Below the pieces are notes generated by a model. That model did no database searches. It was not told the origin of the DNA and saw nothing but the letters and a program-made list of their open reading frames with translations. Shown here in pieces: positions 1 through 9,245 of a stretch of 64,000 nucleotides of DNA (positions within the stretch are counted from its first letter, which is position 1; every line of letters starts with the position of its first letter). The position numbers and the translations under genes are program-made. The DNA is taken from the NCBI RefSeq assembly GCF_000730625.1, contig NZ_BBIT01000019.1, positions 124,001 through 188,000 on the forward strand. Direction: 5' to 3'. This DNA comes from Pseudomonas oryzihabitans NBRC 102199. Its GTDB lineage: Bacteria; Pseudomonadota; Gammaproteobacteria; Pseudomonadales; Pseudomonadaceae.

Positions 1-969
1 GAATCCACCCTGTGCAATCACGTGCGCTCCTCCCACGACGCCGTGATCATCAGCGACGTGACCCAGAACCCTACTTACTGCGACCATCCGGCGCCCGGCC
101 TCTATGGCTGGAAGAGCTATCTGTCGGTCCCGGTGTTCCGGCCCAATGGCACCTTCTTCGGCACGCTGTGCGCCTTCGATCCCCAGCCCGCACCGCGGCT
201 GGAGCAGCGCCCGGTGATCGACACCCTGGACGGCTTCGCCCGTCTGCTGGGGGAATTGCTCGCCCGAGAAGAACAGCGTCGCGAGGCGAGCCCCGGTGCG
301 CGTGGCGACCACGATCTCACACCGCTGCGCGAGCAACTGCTGGTGCTGCTGGAAGAAGACCTGCAGCGTCCGCTGCAGGCGCTGGCCGCGCAGGACCTGC
401 CCACGAGCGCCGCAGAGGCCGAGCCCTGGCAGGCCGAGGCCCGGCGCCTGGCTGAACGCAGCGCTGCGGCCGCCGATTTCGTCCGTGTGCGTCTCGGCCA
501 CGGCCTGCCGCTGAAACTGACCTTGGTGGAGGGCGTCAACGAGCGTCTGACCAACCTGCTCGCCACGCTGCAGGCCCGTTTTCCCGACCAGACCCTAGGC
601 AGCGAGCTGCCGGAGTTACCCGCCGCGCTGCGCCTCGATCTGCCGCGCCTGCTACAGGCCGTGGGCGCGCTGCTGGAGTGGGTCGCTTGCCGCAATCCCC
701 CCGGCGGTACCCTGCTATTACGCGGCCTGATCCAGGAACGCTGCTACAGCCTGGCCGTGGAAAGCCGCACCGCCGTGGTGGATCCTGGCAGCCTGAGCCA
801 GGTGTTCCAGCCGGCGCTGAGCCAGGCCACGCCTGAACAGCCCGCCCGCCTGGAGCTGAGCCTCTACCTCGCCCAGGAGGTCGCCCGCGGCCATGGCGGC
901 AGCCTGATCGCGCGACTGGAAGACGGCCGCCTGCGTTTCCTTCTCACCCTGCCCACGGCCCTGGACTGA
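1..969 (+). CDS. GAF-domain sensor protein with degenerate histidine-kinase C-terminus (5' end outside window)
   Basis: The reading frame is open from base 1, so the start lies upstream. The first ~55 residues are the end of a GAF domain (SYLSVPVF, GTLCAFDP). A helical stretch and an ATPase-like end follow, with GHGGSL and RFLLTLP at the C-terminus like the final strands of a HATPase_c fold. The helix where a phospho-acceptor His would sit reads EEDLQRPL instead of a HDLRxPL pattern, and the N-box region (QAVGALLEWVACRN) lacks the usual N-L-L-x-N-A. I infer a signalling protein that may not autophosphorylate. It overlaps the next gene by one base (TGATG), suggesting translational coupling. 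Confidence 0.75.
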   Translation, partial: ESTLCNHVRSSHDAVIISDVTQNPTYCDHPAPGLYGWKSYLSVPVFRPNGTFFGTLCAFDPQPAPRLEQRPVIDTLDGFARLLGELLAREEQRREASPGARGDHDLTPLREQLLVLLEEDLQRPLQALAAQDLPTSAAEAEPWQAEARRLAERSAAAADFVRVRLGHGLPLKLTLVEGVNERLTNLLATLQARFPDQTLGSELPELPAALRLDLPRLLQAVGALLEWVACRNPPGGTLLLRGLIQERCYSLAVESRTAVVDPGSLSQVFQPALSQATPEQPARLELSLYLAQEVARGHGGSLIARLEDGRLRFLLTLPTALD

Positions 970-1586
970 TGCCCTTGCCCTTCCCCGCTCCCTTGCTGGT
1001 GATCCGTCACGGCGAAACCGACTGGAATGCCAGCGGCCGCCTGCAGGGTCGCCAGGACATACCGCTCAACGCCCGTGGCCGGGCCCAGGCCGAGGCCGTG
1101 GGCCTGGCCCTGCGCGAACGCCTCGACGTCTCTCGCTTCACCTGCCTGAGCAGTCCGCTGCAACGCGCCAGCGAAACCCTCGATCTGATCCTGGCGCAGC
1201 TGCCCGGTGCGCCACTCAGCCTGGGCCGCGATGCGCGTCTGGCGGAAAAGGCCTTTGGCGACTGGGAAGGCCTGGACATGCCGACCATCGCCCAGCGCTA
1301 TCCCGAGCAGCACGCCCAGCGCATGGCCGAGCCCTATACCTTTAGGGTGCCCGGTGGCGAAAGCTATGCCGATGCCGCCGAACGGGTGCGCCCCCTGCTG
1401 GAAGAACTCCAGGGTCCCACCCTGCTGGTGGCCCACGGCGCCCTGATCCGCAGCCTGCTGGTGGCCCTCGGCCTGGCCAGCCCGGAGGTGGCGACCCGGA
1501 TGGTCATCCACCAGGGCCGCTGGCTGGAGCTGGATGCGGCCGGTTATGCGTGGTACAGCGCCCCCGGCTGGGACGCTCAGGCTTAA
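969..1586 (+). CDS. Histidine phosphatase family protein (phosphoglycerate-mutase-like)
   Basis: A 205-residue protein of the branched His-phosphatase superfamily. The catalytic signature RHGETDWN is near residue 13, the second-half motif [10 protein letters not shown] near residue 137, and the second catalytic His lies in VAHGALIR near residue 156. These enzymes form a phospho-His intermediate. The substrate cannot be told from sequence (GpmB-like, CobC-like or other). The start ATG overlaps the stop of the preceding sensor gene, so both are probably in one transcript. It ends 4 bases into the convergent chemoreceptor gene, with no room for a terminator. Confidence 0.85.
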   Translation: MPLPFPAPLLVIRHGETDWNASGRLQGRQDIPLNARGRAQAEAVGLALRERLDVSRFTCLSSPLQRASETLDLILAQLPGAPLSLGRDARLAEKAFGDWEGLDMPTIAQRYPEQHAQRMAEPYTFRVPGGESYADAAERVRPLLEELQGPTLLVAHGALIRSLLVALGLASPEVATRMVIHQGRWLELDAAGYAWYSAPGWDAQA

Positions 1587-2896
1587 CTCAGCCGGCGGGC
1601 GAACTGGCTGACCGCGCCCACCACCTGGCGGGCGCCCTCCTGGATCTCGGTGATGCGCACCCCGGCGTTGCTGGCTAGGTGCAGCCCCTGCTCCGCCTGC
1701 TGGCGACTGGCGGCCATGTTGCTGACCGCCGTCTGCGCCAGTTGCTGGTTCTGCTGCACCACGCCGACGATTTCTTCGGTGGCCTTGCTGGTGCGCCCGG
1801 CCAGTTGCCGGACCTCGTCCGCCACCACCGCGAAGCCGCGCCCCTGCTCGCCGGCCCGGGCGGCTTCGATGGCGGCGTTGAGCGCCAGCAGATTGGTCTG
1901 CTCGGCGATGCCGCTGATGGTCTTGACGATGGCGCTGATCACCAGCGACTGCTTGCCGAGGTCCTCGATGCCATTGGCGGCGACCTGGATCTCGTCGGCG
2001 ATGCGGGTCATCACCGCGACGGTGTCCTGCACCACCGCCGCGCCCTGGCGGGCGCTTTCGTCGGTGGTCTGGGAGATGTCGAAGGCGACCCGCGCGGCCT
2101 CGGCCACCGCCAGTTCCTGTTCCACCTGATCGGTGATGACGGTGGCGAACTTGATGACCTTGTACAGCTCGCCACGGGTGTTGAGTACCGGGTTGTAGGA
2201 GGCTTCCAGCCAGACGGTACGGCCATGGCTGTCGATGCGCTTGAAGCGGCTGGCCACGTAGTCGCCGCGATTGAGGCGCTCCCAGAAGGCGCGATAGTCG
2301 GCCGATTCGGCCTCTTCACGGGTGCAGAACATCCGGTGGTGCTTGCCGACGATCTGCGCCAGCGAATAGCCCATGCCCTGCAGGAAGCGCTCGTTGGCGG
2401 TCAGCACCTCGCCGGACAGGTTGAATTCGATCACCGCGGTGGATCTCAGCAGCGCATTGATGATGCCCGAGTGTTCCGTGGAGGTCTCCACCTGCTCGGT
2501 ACGGTCATAGGCATAGCAGCGGATCTGCTTGACCTGGCCCTGGCTATCGCGCACTGGCGTCCAGATCGCATAGAGCCAGGCGACGCCGCCCGTTCCGCGC
2601 AGCAGCCGATAGATGCCACTGGCCTGGCGGCCTTCGCTGAAGCTGCGTTTCAGGTCGCCGTAGCAGACCAGCTTCTTCACGTAGTCCGGAATGATGTCGT
2701 CCAGATTGCGCCCGGTCAGACTGCCGGGGGCGTAGCCTAGGCAGAGCGCGAAGTTCTCGTTGAAATCCTCGATCCGGCCCTGGGCGTCCAGCAGCAGATG
2801 CAGCGAATCCTGATGGAAGGCCGCGCTCACCTGGCGGTGCTCGGACAGTTCGGCTTCGAGATCGGCGATGCGACGTTTGAGTGCGGCGTTGAACAT
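1583..2896 (-). CDS. Soluble PAS-PAS methyl-accepting chemotaxis protein, BdlA-like
   Basis: 437 residues without any hydrophobic membrane segment. A short coiled-coil start (residues 1-25) is followed by two PAS domains (about 25-140 and 145-260; the second has [18 protein letters not shown] and the PAC-type WLEASYNPV). A short MCP signalling domain (about 280-437) follows, with the hairpin tip [20 protein letters not shown]. Size, order and lack of membrane anchors match P. aeruginosa BdlA, a PAS-PAS-TarH protein in biofilm dispersal; that equivalence is inference. The second PAS resembles the repeats of the five-PAS receptor upstream, so both may share a ligand type such as haem or FAD. 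The C-terminus has no CheR pentapeptide. Confidence 0.87.
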   Translation of the reverse strand: MFNAALKRRIADLEAELSEHRQVSAAFHQDSLHLLLDAQGRIEDFNENFALCLGYAPGSLTGRNLDDIIPDYVKKLVCYGDLKRSFSEGRQASGIYRLLRGTGGVAWLYAIWTPVRDSQGQVKQIRCYAYDRTEQVETSTEHSGIINALLRSTAVIEFNLSGEVLTANERFLQGMGYSLAQIVGKHHRMFCTREEAESADYRAFWERLNRGDYVASRFKRIDSHGRTVWLEASYNPVLNTRGELYKVIKFATVITDQVEQELAVAEAARVAFDISQTTDESARQGAAVVQDTVAVMTRIADEIQVAANGIEDLGKQSLVISAIVKTISGIAEQTNLLALNAAIEAARAGEQGRGFAVVADEVRQLAGRTSKATEEIVGVVQQNQQLAQTAVSNMAASRQQAEQGLHLASNAGVRITEIQEGARQVVGAVSQFARRLS

Positions 2897-3145
2897 GGGA
2901 TCACCCAGGAAAGTTGTGTCTTTCTCTGGTTCGACGCGCCGCGGGATTTCTTGACCGGGTGCTGATGAACGCCTGGCTCCCGAGCCGGCAACAACAGCGC
3001 CGATCGCGCGCCCGGCCTGACATTGGAGGGAAAACCCGAGCGGCTCTAGCCTGCCGCTGCCGCTTCGATGATGACGTCCGGCGGGGCCGGACCAGAGTGC
3101 CGGCGATCCGTTACCCGACCGCTCAGCGAAGCGACAGGCGGTAGG
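2897..3145. other. Intergenic region upstream of the BdlA-like gene
   Basis: About 250 bases between the triple-CheW gene and the BdlA-like gene, both read leftward. I found no FliA-type promoter, clear terminator or credible small gene. A short + strand frame here has no convincing ribosome binding site. Confidence 0.5.
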
Positions 3146-4615
3146 TCAGATCGCCGCGACCAAGGGCTCCGGCAGGGTCTGGCGTGGCTGGCCTTCCAGG
3201 CGCCGCGCCAGGGCGCCGAGGTCGATCAGGGTCGCCTGGCGACTGTTGCCCGGAGCCCCTACCCCTACCCAGCTCTGCGCCCGCTGCGCCGGCACCGCGC
3301 CGCCCTCCCCGGGCAGTTGCCAGCTGCGCGTCAGGGCATCGGCGCGCAATTCGGTAAAGGCCTCGATGGCTTCCACCCGCTGCACCACGAAGCCCAGGCG
3401 CTGGCGCTGCCCCTCCACCACGATCACCTGATCGTCGGGGTCGGGAGCGACCGCCACCGCGCCGGCGAGGGTGCGCAGGCACACCAGGGTGATCTGCTGG
3501 CCGCGGACCTCCATCACCCCCAGCAGCCGCGGATCCCGCTGACCGAGGCGCAGGAAGTGCGCCGGCAGCGGCAGGACCTCGGCCACCTGCTCCAGCGGTA
3601 CGGCGAACAGCAGTTCGGCGAGAAAGGTCAGGCACGGCTGACGTCGCACCTGGCGGCGCTCTTCGCGCAACAGGTCGCGATCGGTGCGATAGATCCGCGC
3701 ATAGGCGACCGCCGCCTCCTGGCACCCCGGGGCCAGATGATCGATCACGATCGCCGCCTCGCCGTCCGCGGCGCTGAATACCCCACGCAACAGCGCCGGC
3801 TGCTCCAGGCCAAAGCCCAGCAGTGGCGCGCATTGCGCCGGATCCCGGCGCCACATGCCGAGCAGCCGCTGGAAGCCGAAGGCGACCCGATACTGACCCT
3901 GGTCGCCCGCCGCCAGCACCAGCAGCTGCTCATGGTGACCGTTCGCCGGCGTGGCCAGGCCGAGCAGCTCGGACAGCTCCAGCACCGGCAGGGCCTGGCC
4001 CCGCAGCTGCACCTGATAGCGACAGCTGTCGCTGGCGAATTCGCTGGGGGTCAGTTGCGGTCGATCCACCAGCTCCTGCACCACCGCCGCGTCCAGGCAC
4101 AGGCGGCGCCCGTCGCACTCGAACAGCAGATAGAGGCGCTCCCCTTCCTTGCCGCGGGCCACCTGCTGCCGCGTCGACGGCACGTCGGCACTGACCTCGA
4201 AGCCCGGCAAGGCGGCCAGGGCGTCCAGGTCCAGCAAATGCACCAGCCGACCGCTGTCCGGGCGCAGGTACACCTGCCCCAGCAGGCGTCCAGGCGCCCC
4301 TTGCAACCGTACGATGACGTCATCCGCCAGACCGAGGAGATCCACCACGCCATCGATGGCCAGGCCGAAGCGTCCACCGCCCTGGCGGATCACGGCGATC
4401 CGCCGCTCGCCCTCGCCCGCCGGCAGCCCCAGCAGGCGATGACCGTCCACCAGCGGCAGCGGCTGGCCGCCCAGCTCGAAGAGGCCGAGCAGCCAGGGCA
4501 CCGGACTTGGATGAGGGGCCAGGCGCTCCGGCCAGGGCACCACGCGTTCCAGGGCCTGGGCGGACAGGGCGACTTCCAGTTCGCCGATTCGCACGACGCC
4601 CTGGGTCGCGGTCAC
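3146..4615 (-). CDS. Triple CheW-domain chemotaxis scaffold protein
   Basis: 489 residues with three consecutive CheW-type folds at about 1-145, 160-300 and 325-480. Each shows the hydrophobic strand pattern and a proline-bearing strand ([39 protein letters not shown]). CheW adaptors couple receptors to CheA, and a three-domain version could bridge several partners. The start is the GTG at 4615: its bases form GTGA with the receptor's stop codon, a classic translational-coupling overlap, and the first residues ([13 protein letters not shown]) begin directly with the first CheW strand. The frame stays open far upstream, but that part only shadows the receptor gene. No CheA kinase is adjacent. 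Confidence 0.85.
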   Translation of the reverse strand: MTATQGVVRIGELEVALSAQALERVVPWPERLAPHPSPVPWLLGLFELGGQPLPLVDGHRLLGLPAGEGERRIAVIRQGGGRFGLAIDGVVDLLGLADDVIVRLQGAPGRLLGQVYLRPDSGRLVHLLDLDALAALPGFEVSADVPSTRQQVARGKEGERLYLLFECDGRRLCLDAAVVQELVDRPQLTPSEFASDSCRYQVQLRGQALPVLELSELLGLATPANGHHEQLLVLAAGDQGQYRVAFGFQRLLGMWRRDPAQCAPLLGFGLEQPALLRGVFSAADGEAAIVIDHLAPGCQEAAVAYARIYRTDRDLLREERRQVRRQPCLTFLAELLFAVPLEQVAEVLPLPAHFLRLGQRDPRLLGVMEVRGQQITLVCLRTLAGAVAVAPDPDDQVIVVEGQRQRLGFVVQRVEAIEAFTELRADALTRSWQLPGEGGAVPAQRAQSWVGVGAPGNSRQATLIDLGALARRLEGQPRQTLPEPLVAAI

Positions 4616-7086
4616 GATCGCGCTCCCCCGGTCACCGGCGTGAGCGTGGTGGCCGCGTCCAGCTCCTGGATCAGTTGATTGACCCGCGCCGCATCCTCGA
4701 GCTGGGCCGCGGTGGAGCCGTTGATGGCCTCGATGGACTGCTGGGTCTTGCCCACCCCTTCGGCGATCAGGCCAAAGGCCTCGCCCACGCTGCGCGAGAT
4801 CTCGCTGCCCTGGGCGATGCTCTTGACCGACTCCAGGATCAGCTTGTTGATCTCCTTGGTCGCCTGGGACGACTTCTCGGCCAGCTTGCGCACCTCGTCG
4901 GCCACCACCGAGAAGCCCAGTCCGTGCTCGCCGGCACGGGCCGCCTCGATGGCGGCGTTGAAGGCCAGCATGTTGGTCTGGTTGGCGATGTCGCTGATCA
5001 CCTGGACGATGTCCTGGATGCCCCCGGCCGTGGTGCCTATGGCCTCCATGGCGTCCAGCGAGCGGCCCAGGGTCAGGGAGCCGCGTTCGGCTTCCTCCAG
5101 GGTGCGTCGGGCCATGCGGTTGGCGTCGTCGGTGGTCTCGGCGATCTGGTTGATGGAGCGGGTCAGGGCATGCAGCGAGAGATTCATCTGCTCGATCTTC
5201 TGCCGCAGGTGCTGCTCCAGCTCCACCTGGCGGGTGATATCGGTGGCGAACTTCACAACCTTGTGCACCTGACCGTCGGCGTCGAAGATGGGGTTGTAGG
5301 TGGCCTGGATCCAGATGCGCTGGCCGAACTTGCTCAGCCGCATGAAGCGTCCGCCAAACACCTCGCCCTGGGCCAGCCGCGCCCAGAACTCGCGGTATTC
5401 GCCGGAGGCGACGTGCTCCGCCTCGCAGAAGATGCGGTGATGCTGGCCGCGGATCTCTTCCAGGCGATAACCCAGGGTCGCCAGGAAGTTGCGGTTGGCT
5501 TCGAGGATCTTGCCGGTCAGGTCGAATTCGATCACCGCCTGGCCGCGGTCGACGGCCGCCACCTTGCCCGCATAGTCGCTGTTGCGAATCTGGCTCTCGG
5601 TGATGTCCACGGCGAACTTCACCACCTTGCACGGCTTGCCGTCGGCGTCGAAGATCGGGTTGTAGGTGGCCTGGATCCAGATCTCCTCGCCCCGGCTGTT
5701 GCGTCTCTTGTACACCCCGGCGTCGAATTCGCCCCGCGCCAATTTATCCCAGAACAGCCGGTACTCCGCGGAACGGGCATAGTCGTCGGGACAGAAGATG
5801 CGGTGATGCTTGCCCACCACTTCATCGGCCTGGTAACCCAGGGCCAGCAGGAAGTTGCGGTTGGCGGTGATTACCGTGCCGTCGAGGGAGAATTCGGCGA
5901 TGGCCTGGGAGCGGTCGATGGCCGCCACCTTGCCTTCGTAGTCGCTGTTGCGCAGCTGACTCTCGGTGACGTCGCTGGCGAACTTGACCACCTTGTAGGG
6001 CTTGCCCTCGGCATCGAGGATGGGGTTGTAGGTGGCCTGGATCCACACCTGGCGGCCGTCGCTGGCGCGTCTCTTGTACAGCCCGGTATCGAAGTCGCCG
6101 CGGCCGAGCTTCTCCCAGAACAGCCGATAGCCCGGTGAGCGGGCAAGCTCGGGTTCACAGAAGATCCGGTGATGCTTGCCGCGCACCTCGTCCAGGCTGT
6201 AACCCATGGCCGACAGGAAATTCTCGTTGGCGGTCAGGATATTGCCGTGCAGATCGAATTCGATCACCGCCTGGGCACGATCGATGGCGGCCATCTTGCC
6301 TTCGAACTCCGCGGCCTGCAGTTGCGCATCGGTGACATCGGTGGCGAACTTCACCACCTTGTAGGGCCGACCGTCGCTGTCGAGGATGGGGTTGTAGGTG
6401 GCCTGGATCCAGATCGGCCGGCCATCGCGGCGGATGCGCTTGTAGACGCCGGTATCGAAAACGCCCTGCCCCAGGCGATTCCACAGCAGGGCGTATTCCG
6501 CCGAACGCGCATAGTCGGCCGGGCACATCAGGCTGTGATGACGCCCGCGCAGCTCGTCCAGCGCATAGCCGGTCATGCCAAGGAAATTGTCGTTGGCCCA
6601 GAGCACGTTGCCCTGCAGATCGAATTCGATCACCGCCTGGGAACGATGGATGGCCTCGATCTTGCCCTCGTACTCGACCGCCTGCAGGCGCGCCTCGGTA
6701 ATGTCGGTGGCGAACTTGATGATGCGCTGCGGGCGCCCTTGCGCATCCAGCAACGGATTGTAGGTGGCGCGGATCCACTTCAGGCTGCCGTCCTTGTGCC
6801 TGCGGCGATAGACGCCGCTATGGAATTCGCCGCGCCCCAGCGTTGCCCAGAAGTCCTGATAGTCGTCGCTTTCCGCTACCCCGGGCGGGCAGAACAGCCG
6901 GTGATGCCGCCCACTGATCTCCTCGAGACGATAGCCGAAGGTCTCCAGGAAGTTGTCGTTGGCGTGCAGCACATTGCCCTGCAGATCGAATTCGATCACC
7001 GCCAGGGAGCGGTCCAGCGCCTGGCGCAGCACGTGATAGGCAGAGGCATCGTCAACAGCGGCGAATTCGGCAGTGGCGGAGGACAT
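4612..7086 (-). CDS. Cytoplasmic chemoreceptor with five tandem PAS domains
   Basis: 824 residues with no transmembrane segment. Five near-identical PAS/PAC modules of 122 residues each span about residues 10-620; each has a VIEFDLxGN-like start, a GxHHRxFC loop and an [10 protein letters not shown] strand. The MCP signalling domain (about 640-800) has the hairpin tip [21 protein letters not shown] modules of this type often bind haem, flavin or small ligands, and the receptor would signal through CheW/CheA inside the cell. A GGAG ribosome site lies about 8 bases before the ATG and a FliA promoter just upstream, so it is probably expressed with motility genes. Its stop overlaps the triple-CheW start. 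No CheR-binding pentapeptide ends the protein. Confidence 0.9.
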   Translation of the reverse strand: MSSATAEFAAVDDASAYHVLRQALDRSLAVIEFDLQGNVLHANDNFLETFGYRLEEISGRHHRLFCPPGVAESDDYQDFWATLGRGEFHSGVYRRRHKDGSLKWIRATYNPLLDAQGRPQRIIKFATDITEARLQAVEYEGKIEAIHRSQAVIEFDLQGNVLWANDNFLGMTGYALDELRGRHHSLMCPADYARSAEYALLWNRLGQGVFDTGVYKRIRRDGRPIWIQATYNPILDSDGRPYKVVKFATDVTDAQLQAAEFEGKMAAIDRAQAVIEFDLHGNILTANENFLSAMGYSLDEVRGKHHRIFCEPELARSPGYRLFWEKLGRGDFDTGLYKRRASDGRQVWIQATYNPILDAEGKPYKVVKFASDVTESQLRNSDYEGKVAAIDRSQAIAEFSLDGTVITANRNFLLALGYQADEVVGKHHRIFCPDDYARSAEYRLFWDKLARGEFDAGVYKRRNSRGEEIWIQATYNPIFDADGKPCKVVKFAVDITESQIRNSDYAGKVAAVDRGQAVIEFDLTGKILEANRNFLATLGYRLEEIRGQHHRIFCEAEHVASGEYREFWARLAQGEVFGGRFMRLSKFGQRIWIQATYNPIFDADGQVHKVVKFATDITRQVELEQHLRQKIEQMNLSLHALTRSINQIAETTDDANRMARRTLEEAERGSLTLGRSLDAMEAIGTTAGGIQDIVQVISDIANQTNMLAFNAAIEAARAGEHGLGFSVVADEVRKLAEKSSQATKEINKLILESVKSIAQGSEISRSVGEAFGLIAEGVGKTQQSIEAINGSTAAQLEDAARVNQLIQELDAATTLTPVTGGARS
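5228..7057 (-). repeat. Five-copy 366-bp tandem repeat encoding PAS domains
   Basis: The 20-mer starting TTGTAGGTGGC recurs at 5294, 5660, 6026, 6392 and 6758 (the last with one change), exactly 366 bp apart, i.e. 122 codons. A second marker, GGCGAACTTC, recurs with the same spacing (5245, 5611). Copies have diverged at many positions but kept length exactly. Confidence 0.93.
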
Positions 7087-7119
7087 GGGACAGCTCCAGG
7101 AAAGGACTCGGCGATCAGG

Positions 7120-7146
7120 TTATCGGCAATCGCGATAACAGTTTTA
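7120..7146 (-). promoter_or_regulatory. FliA (sigma-28) promoter for the five-PAS receptor operon
   Basis: Read on the minus strand, TAAA (7146-7143) is followed by exactly 15 bases and then GCCGATAA (7127-7120). This is a perfect match to the enterobacterial/pseudomonad FliA pattern TAAA-N15-GCCGATAA. It lies 34 bases upstream of the receptor ATG, giving a short leader with the ribosome site. Confidence 0.85.
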
Positions 7147-7228
7147 ATACCGCCTATCCTAGAGATGTTTTGCACTAGCGGATCGCCAGTAGTCGTCCGA
7201 TGAACGACCTTAAGTTTTCCATCTAGGT

Positions 7229-8014
7229 TCAGACCACCAGCTTGGTGCCTATGACCAGCAGCATGACCGCCAGGCAGGGCCGCAGGACAGCGTCCGGTAC
7301 CCGTCCGGAGAGATGACTGCCCAGGAAGATGCCCGGCAGCGAACCCAGCAACAGAAAGCCCAAGACATTCCAGTCCAGATTGCCCAGGCCGGCGTGTCCC
7401 AGCCCTGCCACCAGTGTCAGGGGGACCGCATGGGCGATCTCGGTGCCGACCAGACGCCGCGTCGCCATCAGCGGATAGAGCAGAAAGAGCGCCACCGTAC
7501 CCAGGGCACCCGCGCCGATGGAGGTCAGGGTCACCATGAAGCCCAGTACCGCGCCGGTCAGGACCGTCAGGGCATTGAGCCGCCCGGCGCTCAGGTGGAA
7601 TCTGTCGCCGGCATGGCGGCTGGCAAAGACGAAGATCTGCTTTTTGAACAGGATGGCCAGGGCCGTCAGCAGCAACACGATGCCCAGGGCATGCTTGATC
7701 AGTGTATTGGTCGCCTGCTGATCACCGGGTAGCAGGGCCAGGGCCAGCAGCGTCAGGGCCGCCGCGGGCACGCTGCCGGCGGCCAGCCAACCGGTCACCT
7801 TCCAGTCGATGTTGCTATTGCGCTGGTGGACGAAGACGCCGCCCGCCTTGGTGATGGCGGCATAGAGCAGATCGGTCCCCACCGCTGCGGCCGGATTGAT
7901 CCCGAACCAGAGCAGGATGGGCGTCATCAGCGAGCCACCGCCCACCCCTGTCATGCCGACGATGAAGCCAACCACCAGCCCCGCGACCACGAAGCCCATC
8001 GACCCTACTTCCAT
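7229..8014 (-). CDS. TauE/SafE family membrane transporter (sulfite/organosulfonate exporter type)
   Basis: About 261 residues and roughly eight hydrophobic segments. Both family half-motifs are visible: GFIVGMTGVGGGSLMTPIL near the N-terminus and GFMVTLTSIGAGALGTVAL in the second half. The family includes exporters or importers of sulfite, sulfoacetate and related anions; the substrate here is unknown. I chose the ATG at 8014 (MEVGSMGFVV) because it begins just before the first membrane helix and has a GGGG-type ribosome site. A GTG at 8056 would add 14 polar residues. No sulfur-metabolism genes are adjacent. Confidence 0.85.
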   Translation of the reverse strand: MEVGSMGFVVAGLVVGFIVGMTGVGGGSLMTPILLWFGINPAAAVGTDLLYAAITKAGGVFVHQRNSNIDWKVTGWLAAGSVPAAALTLLALALLPGDQQATNTLIKHALGIVLLLTALAILFKKQIFVFASRHAGDRFHLSAGRLNALTVLTGAVLGFMVTLTSIGAGALGTVALFLLYPLMATRRLVGTEIAHAVPLTLVAGLGHAGLGNLDWNVLGFLLLGSLPGIFLGSHLSGRVPDAVLRPCLAVMLLVIGTKLVV

Positions 8015-8131
8015 TACAGCCCCAATTGCCGTTGTCGGCTCATCTTGCGGCCGCACAGGATAACCACTCAGGTTATGCCGACCTATATGAAAAGAGTCTT
8101 TGCTTATAACCGAAAACGCTAAACCAGGGGA

Positions 8132-8494
8132 TCATCGGCCCTGGTGGGCATTCAGATAGGCCGCCACCTCGTCGTCGCCATAGCCGGCGCGCCGCGCATG
8201 GGTTTCGATGGCGGCGCGACAGGCAGGGTCGGTGATGGTCGCTGGCAGGGTGGACCCGCACGGCGTCAGGGCCGCCTGGGCCAGGAAGCTCGCGAGATCC
8301 TGCTTGTGTTCGTCGGCGACGGGATGGGTACCCGTGGTGGGTGCATGGGCCGCTACCGGCGGCGTGGTGGTGGCCACCACGGCCGGCTCGCTGCCGGTCG
8401 AGTCGCTGCGATGGGTAGTGGCCACCGCGGCGATCACCAGCAGGCCGAAACCTGCGGTCAGCACCAGCAACTTGCGCGTCGAATTCCCGCTCAT
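8132..8494 (-). CDS. Small hypothetical membrane-anchored/secreted protein
   Basis: 120 residues: a basic start (MSGNSTRKLL), one hydrophobic segment at about 9-26, a Thr/Ala/Pro-rich linker and a C-terminal helical part with two cysteines (in PCGST and DPACR) that could form a disulphide outside the membrane. An AGGGAAG ribosome site precedes the ATG. I do not recognise the family. It could be a periplasmic protein held by an uncleaved signal anchor. It stands alone between the TauE gene and small + strand genes. Confidence 0.6.
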   Translation of the reverse strand: MSGNSTRKLLVLTAGFGLLVIAAVATTHRSDSTGSEPAVVATTTPPVAAHAPTTGTHPVADEHKQDLASFLAQAALTPCGSTLPATITDPACRAAIETHARRAGYGDDEVAAYLNAHQGR

Positions 8495-8659
8495 GATCTG
8501 TTCTTCCCTCTATAAAGCTGACATCTCGGACCTGAAAACGACATGAGCTGCCGAAAGTCCGACTTTTGACCAATCAAGTCAGACAATATTTTTCCCACCT
8601 GTGTTCAGTCGAAGCTCCCCCATGCCACACTCCGAAGCATCAGGAGATAGGAGCGGCTC

Positions 8660-8863
8660 ATGCAGCAGAAGGATTTCATCGGGCCCCGCCTGCGCCAGCT
8701 CAGTGCGGATCTCTCGCTCGCCGATCGGCTGGCGGAGAGCGCCCAGGTCGATCTCAACGCCGATCTCAAGCGCCGGGTTCGCGAAGACCTGGAACAGGCG
8801 CTGCGCGAAGTGGGTCAGCTCAGCGAAGAACAGACGCTCTGGCTGAACTGGGCGAACAGCTAG
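8660..8863 (+). CDS. Small hypothetical helical protein
   Basis: 67 residues, strongly amphipathic and charged (repeated L-x-x-x-L with many E, R and D), predicted mostly helical with no membrane segment. A good AGGAG-type ribosome site lies upstream of the ATG. No family recognised. A 113-codon frame on the opposite strand overlaps it completely but lacks a ribosome site and good composition, so I prefer this one. Confidence 0.55.
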   Translation: MQQKDFIGPRLRQLSADLSLADRLAESAQVDLNADLKRRVREDLEQALREVGQLSEEQTLWLNWANS

Positions 8864-8939
8864 CCTTGATGCGACTGGTGTCGTCGCGCTGTAACGCGCG
8901 GTTGCTATCTGTAGCGGCATCTACCTTCTGGAGCCCAGC

Positions 8940-9068
8940 ATGAAAGCGGAATACGAAATCAGTGACGACATCGCCCAGTTCGTGGGCGGCGCCTTGATCA
9001 GCCTGGTCCTGATCAGTGGCGGAGCCCTCGGCGGCGCCTTCTTCCTGCTGACCTCAACACTCAACTGA
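8940..9068 (+). CDS. 42-residue single-span membrane miniprotein
   Basis: ATG at 8940 with GGAG six bases upstream opens 42 codons ending TGA at 9068. Residues 1-13 are acidic and polar (MKAEYEISDD). Residues 14-38 are one continuous hydrophobic, glycine-rich segment, then a short polar tail. The layout fits a bacterial small membrane protein. The family is not recognised, and coding status rests on ribosome site, composition and layout only. Confidence 0.55.
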   Translation: MKAEYEISDDIAQFVGGALISLVLISGGALGGAFFLLTSTLN

Positions 9069-9245
9069 CCGTTGGTCGCCACCACCCGCCTGACCCGCCC
9101 CGAGGCGCGGCCGTCCTTGACCGGCTGCGCGGCCAGCGGCGCCGCCGCCACTCGTCCGGGCTCTCCAGGCATCTTGCATTACCCGCCCAGCGCATTATCT
9201 TGAAGGTGCCAATAACAATTAGTGCATACGGCAAGAGGTCGGATC

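Noticed and set aside
4616-5632. Long upstream extension of the triple-CheW frame (to 828 codons)
   Set aside because: This part is the shifted frame of the five-PAS receptor; composition is Arg/Gly/Pro-rich, and the GTG at 4615 gives a clean coupled start.
5228-7057. CRISPR-like or mobile repeat array
   Set aside because: The regular repeat is protein-coding (PAS modules, 366 bp) with no spacers; no CRISPR array was seen anywhere in the window.
8579-8920. 113-codon minus-strand frame opposite the 67-residue gene
   Set aside because: No ribosome site and less convincing composition than the + strand frame with its AGGAG-type site.
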